Of a stretch of 64,000 bases of DNA, positions 36,209 to 45,600 are shown in pieces. The position numbers were made by a program, and so were the translations under genes. Source of the DNA: Paludisphaera soli (GTDB lineage: Bacteria; Planctomycetota; Planctomycetia; Isosphaerales; Isosphaeraceae); NCBI RefSeq assembly GCF_011064595.1, contig NZ_JAALJI010000001.1, positions 726,863 through 790,862 of the forward strand, written 5' to 3'. Positions within the stretch are counted from its first letter, which is position 1. The number at the start of each line of letters is the position of its first letter. The notes beneath the pieces were generated by a model that did no database searches, had not been told where the DNA came from, and was given only the letters and a program-made list of their open reading frames with translations.

Positions 36209-36541
36209 AATCGAGTCCTCGTACGCGAGGGGAAGCGGGACGAATCCTGCCTCCCGCAGGTCCACGCCCTGCTCTCCGACCTTGGCCACGGGGAGGAGAT
36301 GACCCGACGCTGCGGATCGTCGGCCGAGTGGCTCCGGAGGACGCTCGCCCGCAAGCCGCCCGGGGGGCATCTCCTCGCCCGGGAGGCGGTCCTGAAGACC
36401 ATCGACGAGGTCCGCGTCGACATGGAAGGTGAGGACCCGACGGCGATCGAGCGGCTCCTGGCGGAGCGGGCGTCGATCTGGTGGCACGTCGTCAGCTGGC
36501 TCGAACTCGCCACCGTCGAGGCCAGGGGGCTGGGAATTCTA
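36209..36541 (+). pseudogene. Fragment of a conserved hypothetical gene, truncated
   Basis: The frame reads a natural-looking protein: REGKRDESCLPQVHALLSDL, EMTRRCGSSAEWLRRTLARK and EGEDPTAIERLLAERAS. From memory it resembles short orphan proteins common in planctomycete mobile regions. There is an ATG at 36299 but no good ribosome-binding site, and the true start may be earlier. The coding signal stops at about 36541, where an ISL3 transposase tail begins in another frame, so the 3' part is missing. Confidence 0.55.
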
Positions 36542-36546
36542 TTTGA

Positions 36547-36831
36547 CGCCAGACACGCGGCCGACGGTTCGCCGCCGCGTTCCTCAACGATTGGATCCGA
36601 CGGGCCGACGCTTCGGGCGTCGCCCAGCTTGAGCAGCTGGCGCGGACGCTGGACATGCACCCCGACGGCCTTCTGGCCGACTACGACGCCTACATCACGT
36701 CAGGCCCCTTGGAGGGGACCAACAACAAGATCAAGACTATGAAACGCCAGGCGTACGGATTCCGCGACCGCGAGTTCTTCAGGCTCAAGATCCTGGCGTT
36801 GCACGAGACGCGTTATGAACTCGTCGGATGA
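36547..36831 (+). pseudogene. ISL3-family transposase C-terminal remnant
   Basis: Ninety-four codons, open from just after an in-frame TGA at 36544-36546, read RRFAAAFLNDWIRRADASG and SGPLEGTNNKIKTMKRQAYG, then FRDREFFRLKILALHE, ending at TGA 36829-36831. This is the last part of the DDE domain and C-terminus of ISL3 (IS204/IS1001-type) transposases, including the conserved E of the LEGTNNKIK motif. The first two-thirds are missing. The stop overlaps the next gene's ATG. Confidence 0.85.
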
Positions 36832-37013
36832 AACAGCCGGCTACGCCGGTCCGGCGCACGCTTCAGCCGGATGAACCTGAAATAGCGGAGCGAGTCGAGC
36901 GGATGGACGCCCTGAAGGCCTCGGTTGAAGACATGAAGGCGGGCCGCGTCTCTCCAGCCGAGGACATGCTGGCCGAGATGAGGGAGATTCTCGAAGCGAA
37001 GAAGTCGCGATGA
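36828..37013 (+). CDS. Small antitoxin-like protein
   Basis: This encodes 61 residues, charged and probably helical, ending with MLAEMREILEAKKSR. The size, the ATGA overlap with a downstream ORF starting MTYRVVVTARAR, and the helix-rich C-terminus fit a RelB/ParD-type antitoxin placed before a RelE/ParE toxin. The toxin is not intact (see next entry). The start overlaps the ISL3 transposase stop, so translation may now depend on read-in from that remnant. Confidence 0.55.
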   Translation: MKQPATPVRRTLQPDEPEIAERVERMDALKASVEDMKAGRVSPAEDMLAEMREILEAKKSR

Positions 37014-37672
37014 CCTACCGAGTCGTCGTCACCGCACGGGCACGGGTCGACGCCCTCGAGGCGATGACCTACCAAACCAACGCCACCGCCCAGCTCGTCC
37101 GCTTCAACTCGTATCTCTGCCCGTCCGACGGCGTGAAGGAGCTGATCCCCGTACGCGACGCGGCCAACGCGAACACCGTTTACACGGTCGCCTCGGCCAA
37201 CTACGTGGGGATGTACGGCACCGGCGAGGTCGGGGAAGCCCCCGGCGCGGGCGACGGCGTGCTCTTCCGGAACAGCCACATGACGTTCGCCGACCTCCGG
37301 GACGGGTCGAGCCCGACCTTCATGGCGGGCGAGCGGAGCCACAACCTGAGCTACGCCACCTGGACGGGCCGCGCGATCGGCGGCTGGCTCCACAAGACGT
37401 CGTCGTTCGAGGGCGGCAACGACCAGTACAGTGTCGACCCCGAGGAGTCGTTCACCATGATCCTCGGCCCGGTGGGCACCGAGGACGGGCCGCGCACGCC
37501 GAACCACTCGAGGGCGCACGTCGAGGACTATTACAGCCGCCATCCAGGCGGCGTGAATTTCCTGTTCGGCGACGGCTCGGTCCGTTTCGTCAAGGATTCG
37601 ATCTCGCCCGGCGTCTACCAGGCCCTGGCGACCCGCGCGGGGGGCGAGGTCGTGGGGGCCGACCAATATTAA
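37010..37672 (+). CDS. Chimeric ORF: RelE/ParE-like toxin start joined to DUF1559 C-terminus
   Basis: The ORF of 220 residues starts MTYRVVVTARARVDALEA, like a ParE/RelE toxin N-terminus coupled to the antitoxin by ATGA. From about residue 19 it becomes the C-terminal two-thirds of a DUF1559 planctomycete prepilin-like protein: RFNSYLCPSDGVKEL, NYVGMYGTGEVGE, then the terminal HPGGVNFLFGDGSVRFVKD motif. The pilin-like N-terminal methylation signal of DUF1559 proteins is absent. The join near 37064 probably marks a deletion or the right end of the mobile region. The product is unlikely to be functional as either protein. Confidence 0.75.
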   Translation: MTYRVVVTARARVDALEAMTYQTNATAQLVRFNSYLCPSDGVKELIPVRDAANANTVYTVASANYVGMYGTGEVGEAPGAGDGVLFRNSHMTFADLRDGSSPTFMAGERSHNLSYATWTGRAIGGWLHKTSSFEGGNDQYSVDPEESFTMILGPVGTEDGPRTPNHSRAHVEDYYSRHPGGVNFLFGDGSVRFVKDSISPGVYQALATRAGGEVVGADQY

Positions 37673-37838
37673 GGGAGCGGCGCCGGGGACGAGAGAGCCC
37701 GATGGGCGGGCGAGTTCCTTGGCGGGCGGTTCCCGCGGCTGCGACGTCAGGAGTTTGGCATCGGGTCTGCCGATCCTTTATCCGGGGCTCAGAGCTTCCG
37801 GTCGGCTGCCAAGACCGGCTTCGACAAAGGACGACGTC

Positions 37839-38333
37839 ATGAAATTCCGCACTCGTAGGGCCCTGGCGCTTTTCGCCGCGGCGGCGCTCTCCTCCACCGC
37901 GGCCGAGGCGCAGGGCCTCGGAAGCACCGGCTCCCTCGGCGGCTACGGTGCCGCGCCCGTCTACTCGAATCCAGGGATGGGAGGCGGCGGCTCGATGATC
38001 ATCCCGTACGGCGGGATGTTCGAGGGCTTCATGCCCTCGCGGGAGGGCGGGGGAAACTCGCTCGCGTTCCGATCGCGGCCGAGCGCGGCCATGGGGTCCG
38101 CCCGGACCTCGTTCAGCCTCTCCCCGCTCTCGGGCGGGATGGGTCGAGACCTCGGCGCCCGGGCCTCTTCGTCCCTCGGCTCCCCGGGCGGGATGCGGGT
38201 CGGGAGCGGGATGGGGCGGCGCCCCGCGGGCCTCGGCGGCATGGGGGTGATGCCGCCGAGCTTCGGCTACCCGTTCCGCCAGCCGCCGAGCCCGGTCCCG
38301 GCCGCGACCCCCGGGGCGGGCATGTCGATGTGA
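37839..38333 (+). CDS. Secreted Gly/Met/Pro-rich protein
   Basis: This encodes 164 residues with a clear signal peptide (MKFRTRRALALFAAAALSST, cleavage near AEAQ). The mature part is low-complexity, rich in Gly, Ser, Met and Pro (GMGGGGSMIIPYGGM, GMGRRPAGLGGMG) and ends MSM. AAAGGA precedes the ATG by 8 bases. The Met-rich mature region and the convergent TolC-like gene of the metal-efflux locus make periplasmic copper or silver binding conceivable; this is inference. Confidence 0.7.
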   Translation: MKFRTRRALALFAAAALSSTAAEAQGLGSTGSLGGYGAAPVYSNPGMGGGGSMIIPYGGMFEGFMPSREGGGNSLAFRSRPSAAMGSARTSFSLSPLSGGMGRDLGARASSSLGSPGGMRVGSGMGRRPAGLGGMGVMPPSFGYPFRQPPSPVPAATPGAGMSM

Positions 38334-38341
38334 CGCCGGTC

Positions 38342-39925
38342 CTACCGGGCCTCGAGCGGCTCGGGCTTGACCGGCCCGGGCCGTCCCCCCGCCTCAGGGC
38401 TCGTCGGGGCCTCCGCTTGGAACGGCCCCGGGCCCTCGGCCGGGGGCGGCGTCGGAGTCGCGGCGCCCGCCTCCGCCGCGGGTGGATACTCGTTGATCTC
38501 GGCACCGACGGCGCGTTCGAGCGAGGCCAAGGCCTTCCCGAGCTCACCTTCCACCTGGGCGGCCTGGAGCTGGACCTGGAGCACCTCGCGCAAGGCGGAG
38601 AAGACCGTGGCGACGTCGACGTTCCCCTTGGCGTAGTCGCTGCGCGCGAGCTCAAGCGTGGAGTTCGTGCGGGGGAGGATCTGGTCGCGCAGGAGCTTCA
38701 GGACGTCCTGCTGCACCTTGGCCTGCACCATGAAGTCCTTGATCTCCGCGAAGGTCTCGTCGCGCTGGGCCTCGTAGAGCTTCGCGTCGGCCTTGGTCCG
38801 CTCCTCGGCCTCGAGCACCCCCGCCCTGTACTTGTCCCGGTAGACCGGCAGGTTGAACCCGACGAAGAGCCCGACGTTCGGCATGCCGCCGGCCGTCTCC
38901 GGCATCTCGGCGTTGCGTTTCTGCATGTCCATGTAGGTGAGCCCCAGCGTGACGTTCGGATAGAACCGCTTCTTGGCGAGCTCGACCGCCTTCTCGTCCC
39001 TAGCGACGGCCGCGAGTCGGCCCCTGAGCTCGGGGCGCACGGCGCGCGCGAGCTGATAGAGCCGCTCCATCTCGACGGGCGCCTCGGCCCGCGGCAGTTC
39101 GGGCAGGGTCGCCAGGTCGCTCTCGGGGCTCGCGTGGAGCTGCCGGGCGAGCGACGCCCGGGCGGTGGCGATCCCCTGGCGGACGTTGGCGGCTTCCCGG
39201 TCGAGCTCGCTCAGCAGGACCTCGGCCCGGAGCACGTCCTGCACCGTGCCCCCGGTCTCGACCCGGGATTTCGCGAGGGTCCTGAAGTCTTCGAGGATGT
39301 CGCGGTTCTCGGCCAGGATCTCCTCGGTCCTCTGGCTCGCGTAGAGGTCGAAATAGGCCCGCTTGACGGCCGCCGCCGTATCGAGCTGCGCCGCGGCCAG
39401 CTCGGCCAGGGCGACCTGCACGTCGCGCGCGGCGACCTCGCCCCGGAGCCTGAGCGTCCCGCACCACGGGAACTGCTGGGCGAGGGTGACGTTGTACGGG
39501 TTGTACCCCATGAGCGAATACTGGGGGGCGACCGCGGGGATCGGGAAGATCGTGTTCGAGACCACCGGGTCGTCGAGCGTCGTCGCCTGGGGGATGCGGT
39601 GTTCGAGCGACCGGACGTTGTGATAGGCCGCCTGGACGGTCCGGTTCTCGGCGAGCGCCCGGCGGACGTAGGCGTCGACCGGTTGCGGCCCCGAGAGCTC
39701 GAAAGGCCCCTCCGCCGCGGGGGCGAGGGCGGCGGCCGCGGGCTCGCCCGGGCCGGGTCCGTGCGGCGGGTGGAGGGCGGTCGGTGAGACCGACCCGTCG
39801 TACTTGGCGGCCTTCGCCCGGAGGCCCGAGGCCACCGGCGGCTCGGGTCGCTTCGACGCCTGCGTGCAACCGACGGCCCCGAAGAAGAGGACTCCGGCCA
39901 GGGTTGGGAACCGATTCCGTCTCAT
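38342..39925 (-). CDS. TolC-family outer membrane efflux lipoprotein
   Basis: This encodes 527 residues. MRRNRFPTLAGVLFFGAVGC is a lipoprotein signal with a lipobox ending at Cys20. Two OEP repeats of long helices follow (segments RALAENRTVQAAYHNV and LARAVRPELRGRLAAVARDE begin them). GGAGGAAG lies about 7 bases before the ATG at 39925. TolC-type trimers form the outer-membrane channel of tripartite pumps. It is divergent from the adaptor and pump genes and presumably completes that heavy-metal exporter. Confidence 0.92.
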   Translation of the reverse strand: MRRNRFPTLAGVLFFGAVGCTQASKRPEPPVASGLRAKAAKYDGSVSPTALHPPHGPGPGEPAAAALAPAAEGPFELSGPQPVDAYVRRALAENRTVQAAYHNVRSLEHRIPQATTLDDPVVSNTIFPIPAVAPQYSLMGYNPYNVTLAQQFPWCGTLRLRGEVAARDVQVALAELAAAQLDTAAAVKRAYFDLYASQRTEEILAENRDILEDFRTLAKSRVETGGTVQDVLRAEVLLSELDREAANVRQGIATARASLARQLHASPESDLATLPELPRAEAPVEMERLYQLARAVRPELRGRLAAVARDEKAVELAKKRFYPNVTLGLTYMDMQKRNAEMPETAGGMPNVGLFVGFNLPVYRDKYRAGVLEAEERTKADAKLYEAQRDETFAEIKDFMVQAKVQQDVLKLLRDQILPRTNSTLELARSDYAKGNVDVATVFSALREVLQVQLQAAQVEGELGKALASLERAVGAEINEYPPAAEAGAATPTPPPAEGPGPFQAEAPTSPEAGGRPGPVKPEPLEAR

Positions 39926-40160
39926 CGCCGGGCTTCCTCCATGTGCCGCCCCGCGCGTACTGCCGCGCAACCGGCGACGCCGATATCAATGAGCCCGGAG
40001 TTACATCGGCCGGACGAGCGTCGCCGCTTGGCACGAATGTCCCGAGTGCGCCGATTTTCCCGTGTTTGACGCGGGCCGCGAACGACGCCGAATCCGGAGG
40101 CATAAAGGCGTTCCGGGCATGGCTGATTTTGATTCAAGAACCGCCGAAATTAGACCGAGC

Positions 40161-40188
40161 TTGTCATCAAAGGCTTGCGCGGTAGAAT
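40161..40188 (+). promoter_or_regulatory. Candidate sigma-70-type promoter of the metal-efflux operon
   Basis: TTGTCA at 40161-40166 and TAGAAT at 40183-40188 are 16 bases apart, close to the sigma-70 consensus. They lie in the 321-base gap between divergent genes, 58 bases before the ATG of the Cys-rich protein. I see no other clear site in that gap. Confidence 0.6.
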
Positions 40189-40246
40189 GAGTTGCATCGC
40201 CCGACCCTTTCCTAGCTCCGCTCCACACCCGAGGGGCCGGTCCGAC

Positions 40247-40720
40247 ATGACCGCTCGCCAACGACCGCCGATGCTCCTGCTGTTCGCCGTCTTGGCGTTC
40301 GCGGGGATGGTGTCGGTCGGCCGCCCGGCCGAGGCGTGCGCCGAAGTCGCATCGCCCAAGGCGTGCTGTGCGGCGAGCCCCGCGGCCGATTGCCGCTGCT
40401 GCGGCCCGGTCGAGTCGTCGGCTCCGCTCCTCGGGGTCGACCGCCCCGAGCGCATGGAATGGTCGGCGTCCTCGACGACGTTCGAGGCGCCCCGGACGGC
40501 CTCCTCCTGCGAGTGCCGCGCACAGACTCCCGCCGCACCGGCGAGGAAGTCCGACTCCCGTTCCACCGATGAGAGCCGCAACGATCAGGGGCGCGACGAA
40601 GCCGTCGCGTACCTAGCCCCCACCCCGCGGGTCTCCCCACCGGCGTCCCGGCTCGTTTCCGCCAACGCGAGCCCGCCGAAGTCCCCGCTCTATCTGCGCA
40701 CGCTCCACCTGCTCGTTTGA
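40247..40720 (+). CDS. Secreted cysteine-rich protein of the metal-efflux operon
   Basis: This encodes 157 residues. A signal peptide (MTARQRPPMLLLFAVLAFAG, cleavage near AEA) precedes a Cys-rich stretch with C-x8-CC-x7-C-x1-CC spacing (SPKACCAA, CRCCGPVES) and later SSCECRAQ. Such clustered cysteines suggest periplasmic metal binding. The rest is Ser/Pro-rich and probably unfolded. It is the first gene after the promoter and precedes the adaptor gene by 163 bases. No family name is recognised. Confidence 0.7.
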   Translation: MTARQRPPMLLLFAVLAFAGMVSVGRPAEACAEVASPKACCAASPAADCRCCGPVESSAPLLGVDRPERMEWSASSTTFEAPRTASSCECRAQTPAAPARKSDSRSTDESRNDQGRDEAVAYLAPTPRVSPPASRLVSANASPPKSPLYLRTLHLLV

Positions 40721-40883
40721 GCCCCTCCTCGGCAAGACGTCTCTCGTCTCGCCCGTCGCCTCGCGCCAGAGTCCCCGCTCCGCCCGCGGGTCACGCTCCG
40801 GCACCCCGCCGCTAAAGCCCATTTCTACTTCGAACCGCGGATGAAACCCGGCCCGGGCCTGCGCCTTCCGGCCGTCACATGGG

Positions 40884-42614
40884 ATGGTCCCTATGCCTTC
40901 CGAAACGAATGCTCGCGAGCCGGACGCGGCTCTCCCCGATGAAGCTGCGCGTGCCCCCCTGGCCCCGCCGGAGCCGCCGCTCACCGGTTGGCGGAAATTC
41001 CGGATGGTGATGAAGGTCGTCGAGCTCCGGCTCCGCTTCATCGCGCTCATGGCCGGGACGGGCCTGGTGTTCGGCTATTGGGACACCATCTGGAACCACT
41101 ACGAGAAGTGGGCCCGGCCGCCGGGCGGCGTCCACGCGGCGGCCTCCGACGTCGAGTACTACTGCCCGATGCACCCGACGGTCGTCCAGCCGGGGCCCGG
41201 GAGCTGCCCCATCTGCGGGATGCCGCTGTCGAAGCGCAAGGTCGGCGAGAAAGAGACGCTCCCCCCGGGGGTCGTCTCCCGCCTGGCGCTGGCCCCGATG
41301 CGCGTCGCCCAAGCCGGGATCGAGACGAGCGAGGTCTCCTACGCCCCGCTGGCGCAGTCGGTCGTCACGGTCGGCTCGGTCGCCTACGACGAGCGGCGGC
41401 TCGCGCGGATCTCATCTAAGATCAAGGGCCTGTCCCGGCTCGAGAAGCTCCACGTGAACTTCAACGGCGACTCGGTGAAGGCCGGAGAGCCGCTCGCCGA
41501 GCTCTACGCCCCGGAGCTCCACCAGGCGGTCCGCGAGCTGCTGCTCGCCCAGAGTTCGGCCAAGGAGCGGCCCCAGGCCCGGAGCGCCCTCGGCCGCACG
41601 CTGCTCGGGACCCAGGAGGAGATGGTGGGCCACGCCCGCGAGAAGCTCTCCCGCTGGGGCATCACGGCGCAGCAGGTCGACCAGATCCTCGCCGGCGGCA
41701 AGGCCGAGCAGAACGTCTCAATCCTCTCGCCGATCGGCGGCGTCGTCATCCGCAAGAACGTCTTCGAGGGGCAGTACGTCGCCGAGGGCGAGGCGATGTT
41801 CGAGATCGCCGACCTGAGCCGCGTCTGGGTCCAGGCGCAGGTCTACGAGGACCAGTTCGCGCTCCTGAAGGTGGGCCAGGCGGTCGAGGCCGCGGTCGAG
41901 GCCTATCCCGGCGAGACCTTCCGGGGGGCGGTGGCGTTCATCGCCCCGGTGCTGAACCCCCAGACCCGCACGGTCGACGTCCGCTACGACCTCGAGAACG
42001 CCGACCTCCGCCTGCGGCCGGGGATGTTCGCGACGGTGAAGTTCGACGTCTCGGTCGCGGACACGCCCCCCTTCCGGTCCCGGCTCGCCGCCGCGGGCCC
42101 GGAGGAGCCCCGCACGAAACGGGCGAGCTTCACCGTGGAGGAGCAGAAGATCTGCCCGGTGACGACCCTGAAGCTCGGGGCGATGGGGGATCCGGTCTCC
42201 GCCGACGTCGAGGGCGCGAAGGTCTGGACGTGCTGCGAGGCGTGCCCGCCGAAGCTCAAGGCCGAACCGGCCCGATACCTCGCCCGGCTCGAGCCCGCGC
42301 CGAAGGACGAGGTGCTCACCGTGCCCGAGTCGGCGGTCATCGACGCCGGGACCCGGAAGGTCGTCTACGTCGAGACCGACCCGGGGGTCTTCGAGGGGCG
42401 GGAGGTCGTCCTGGGCCCGGTCTCCGGGGACCGCTATCCGGTGCTCGACGGCCTCTCCTCGGGCGAGAAGGTCGCCACCGCCGGGTCGTTCCTCATCGAC
42501 GCCGAGAATCGTCTGAACCCGAAGAGCGCCGCGGGGCGCGACGAGCCCTCCGCCCCGAAGGACGCCGCGGCCCGGTCGGCCGCGACGCCCGTCGCGGCGC
42601 CCCACCGGCACTGA
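40884..42614 (+). CDS. RND efflux periplasmic adaptor (CusB/CzcB-like) with metal-binding domains
   Basis: This encodes 576 residues. A membrane anchor (residues ~50-67) is followed by a heavy-metal-binding domain with YYCPMHPTVVQPGPGSCPIC near residues 92-112. The lipoyl/hairpin and beta-barrel regions come next (VTVGSVAYDERRLARISSK, LSPIGGVVIRKNVFEGQYV, VWVQAQVYEDQFALLKVG). A YHS-like segment with KICPVTTLKLGAMGDP and WTCCEACPP (residues ~422-455) is inserted before the last domain. The double metal-binding content suggests copper, silver or a similar soft metal. A second in-frame ATG three codons in is an equally possible start. Confidence 0.92.
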   Translation: MVPMPSETNAREPDAALPDEAARAPLAPPEPPLTGWRKFRMVMKVVELRLRFIALMAGTGLVFGYWDTIWNHYEKWARPPGGVHAAASDVEYYCPMHPTVVQPGPGSCPICGMPLSKRKVGEKETLPPGVVSRLALAPMRVAQAGIETSEVSYAPLAQSVVTVGSVAYDERRLARISSKIKGLSRLEKLHVNFNGDSVKAGEPLAELYAPELHQAVRELLLAQSSAKERPQARSALGRTLLGTQEEMVGHAREKLSRWGITAQQVDQILAGGKAEQNVSILSPIGGVVIRKNVFEGQYVAEGEAMFEIADLSRVWVQAQVYEDQFALLKVGQAVEAAVEAYPGETFRGAVAFIAPVLNPQTRTVDVRYDLENADLRLRPGMFATVKFDVSVADTPPFRSRLAAAGPEEPRTKRASFTVEEQKICPVTTLKLGAMGDPVSADVEGAKVWTCCEACPPKLKAEPARYLARLEPAPKDEVLTVPESAVIDAGTRKVVYVETDPGVFEGREVVLGPVSGDRYPVLDGLSSGEKVATAGSFLIDAENRLNPKSAAGRDEPSAPKDAAARSAATPVAAPHRH

Positions 42615-42629
42615 CAAGGCGGCCTAGCC

Positions 42630-45600
42630 ATGATCGAAGGCATCGTCGAGTGGTCCATCAGGAACCGCTTCCTCGTCATCCTCGCGTCGATCGTCGTCGG
42701 GATCGCGGGGGTCCGCGCGCTCTTGACGATGCCCGTCGACGCCATCCCGGACCAGTCCGAGAACCAGGTGATCGTCTTCACCGACTGGATGGGCCGAAGC
42801 CCCCATGAGATCGAGGACCAGGTCACGTATCCCCTGACCACCAAGCTCCAGGGCCTGGCCGGGGTGAAGGTCGTCCGCTCGTCGAGCGAGTTCAACTTCT
42901 CGATGATCAACGTGATCTTCGACGACTCGGTCGACTACTACTTCGCCCGCCAGCGGGTGCTGGAGCGCCTGGCGACCGTCGCACCCGAGATGCCCGAGGG
43001 GGTCACCCCCTACATGGCCCCGGACGCCACGGCCGTCGGCCAGATCTTCTGGTACACCGTCGAGGGCGACGAGACCGACCTGGGCGAGCTGCGGGCCATC
43101 CAGGACTGGTACGTCCGCTACCAGCTGAACTCCGTCCCCGGCGTGGCCGAGGTCGCCTCGGTCGGCGGGGCCCCGCGCGAGTACCAGGTCGACCTCGACC
43201 CGACCAGGCTCCGCTCCTACGGCATCAGCCTGGGCGAGGTCTATTCGGCCGTCCAGCGCTCCAACTCGGCCGTGGGCGGCCGGGTGATCCACAAGGGGAA
43301 CGCCGAGTACCTCATCCGCTCGGTCGGCTGGATCAAGGACGTCGAGGACCTCAAAAAGACGGTGGTCGCCGAGCGCGGCGGCGTCCCCATCTACCTGCAG
43401 ACCGTCGCCGCGGTCCAGATGGGCCCCGGCTTCAAGCGGAGCGTGCTCGAGAAGGACGGCAGGGAGGTGGTCGGCGGCGTGGTGATGATGCGCTTCGGCG
43501 AGAACCCGCTGGAGGTGACGCGTCGGGTCAAGGAGAAGATCACGACCCTCTCGGCGGGCCTGCCCGAAGGCGTCCGGATCGTCCCCTTCTACGACCGCAC
43601 GCCGCTCATCAACAAGGCGCTGGAGACGGTCTCGGACACGGTCAAGGAGGAGATCATCATCTCGACGGTGATGATCGTGCTCATCATGGGGCACCTGGGC
43701 GGGGCGTTCGTCGTCTCCATCACGCTGCCGCTGGCGATCCTCTTCAGCTTCCTCATGATGAAGATCTTCGGCATCCCGTCGAACATCATGAGCCTCGCCG
43801 GGATCGCCATCTCGGTCGGCATCCTGGAGGACCAGGCCGTCGTCATGACCGAGAACGCCGCTCATCACCTCACGCGGAAGTTCGGCGACCAGCCCGTTCG
43901 CGGCGACGCGCTCGACGTCATCATCCCGGCCTGCCGCACGGTCGGTCGGCCCATCTTCTTCTCGATCCTCATCACCATCCTCTCGTTCCTCCCCGTGTTC
44001 GCCCTGACCGGCCGGTCGGGGAAGATGTTCCACCCGCTGGCCTGGACCAAGACGTTCGCCCTGATCGGCGTCGCCGTCCTGGCCATCACGCTCGTCCCGG
44101 CCCTCATCCCGATCTTCCTCCGGGGGCGGATCAAGGGCGAGGACGACAGCTGGCTGGTGCGGACGATGATCACCATCTTCAAGCCGATGCTCTCCTGGCT
44201 GATGGACCGGACGACGCTCGTCTGCTGGCTTTTCGCGGTGATCCTCGGCTGCGGCTACCTCGCCTCGACCCGGCTCGGGAGCGAGTTCATGCCGCCGCTC
44301 GACGAGGGCTCGATCCTCGACATGCCGACCTCGGTCCCGAGGATGTCGGTGACCCAGGCGGCGCAAGACCTGAAGGCCCGGGACGCGGTCCTGCGCGGCT
44401 TCCCCGAGGTGCTCACGGTGGTCGGCAAGGCCGGGCGGGCGGAGACGGCGACCGACCCGTCGCCGCTCGACATGGTCGAGACGATCATCAACCTCCGCGA
44501 CCGCGGGCTCTGGCCGAAGCGGAAAATGGAGTTCGAGGACGCGCTCTTTCAGACGAGGGCCGCCCTCGCCTCGCTCGAGTCGAAGGGCCTGCTCGAGCCC
44601 CCGGCGACCAAGGGGGAGCGGGACGTCCTCCTGAACGAGGCGGCGATGGAGGTCGTCGCCAAGGTCGACCAGTCGCTCCGGGACCTGGCCCTCCTCCGGA
44701 TCAAGGAATACCGCCCGGCGCTCGGCTCCGTGCTCGCGGGCGAGGCTGTCGACTCGCTCTTGGCCCGGGTCGACCCGACCCTCGTCCCCCGCAAGCTCAC
44801 GCCGACGGAACGCGAGGACCTCGCGAAGGAACTCGGCGTCGTCCACGGCGGACGGCTCACGCTCGAGCCGCGGTTCGACGACGTGACCGCCCTCGTGAAG
44901 GACGCATCGAAGCGGCTCATCGCCCTCGGGGCCCTCGAGGACCGCCCGGACCTCCTCTCGCCCCCGCCGGGGCCCTGGGAGCGGGCCGCCGAAGCGGCGG
45001 GCGAGCTCCTCGGCACCGGCCGGGAGACGCTCTTCACCCGGATCACCGACCAGATCGTCCGGGCCCACGAGGAGAAGCTCGAGGAGCGGATGAAGTCCCT
45101 CAACTGGGAGCTTTTCGACCGGGCCGTGGCCGTGGGCTCGGAGGCGGCGGTGGACGAGCTCGTCAAGCGGGGCGAGGCCAAGAAGCTCACGCTCAGGGCG
45201 GCCGCGTCGGGAGGACTCGCCGCCCTCCAGGCCTCGCTCGAGAAGCCCTTCTCCGACCGGCTCTTCCTCTGGCAGAAGTCGAAGCAGGACCTGGTCGACG
45301 AGATGGGCACGGCGCTCCAGGTGCCCGGCTGGGGGAACATCTTCACCCAGCCGATCATCAACCGGATCGAGATGCTCGCCACGGGCGTCCGCACGCCTGT
45401 CGGCGTCAAGGTTTTCGGCGACGACCTGGACGAGATCCAGCGGGTGAGCCAGGAGGTGGCCCGGGTGCTGCGCGGGGTGCGGGGCGCCAACGGCGTCGTC
45501 CCGGACCAGATCGTCGGCAAGGGCTACGTCGAGATCGACATCGACCGCGAGAAGGCGGCCCGCTACGGCATCCAGGTGGGCGACGTGCAGGACGTGGTCG

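Noticed and set aside
28111..38000. Second copy of the tRNA-Gly 3' end (attR)
   Set aside because: I looked by eye for the T-arm/acceptor sequence and did not find it, so no right attachment site is annotated.
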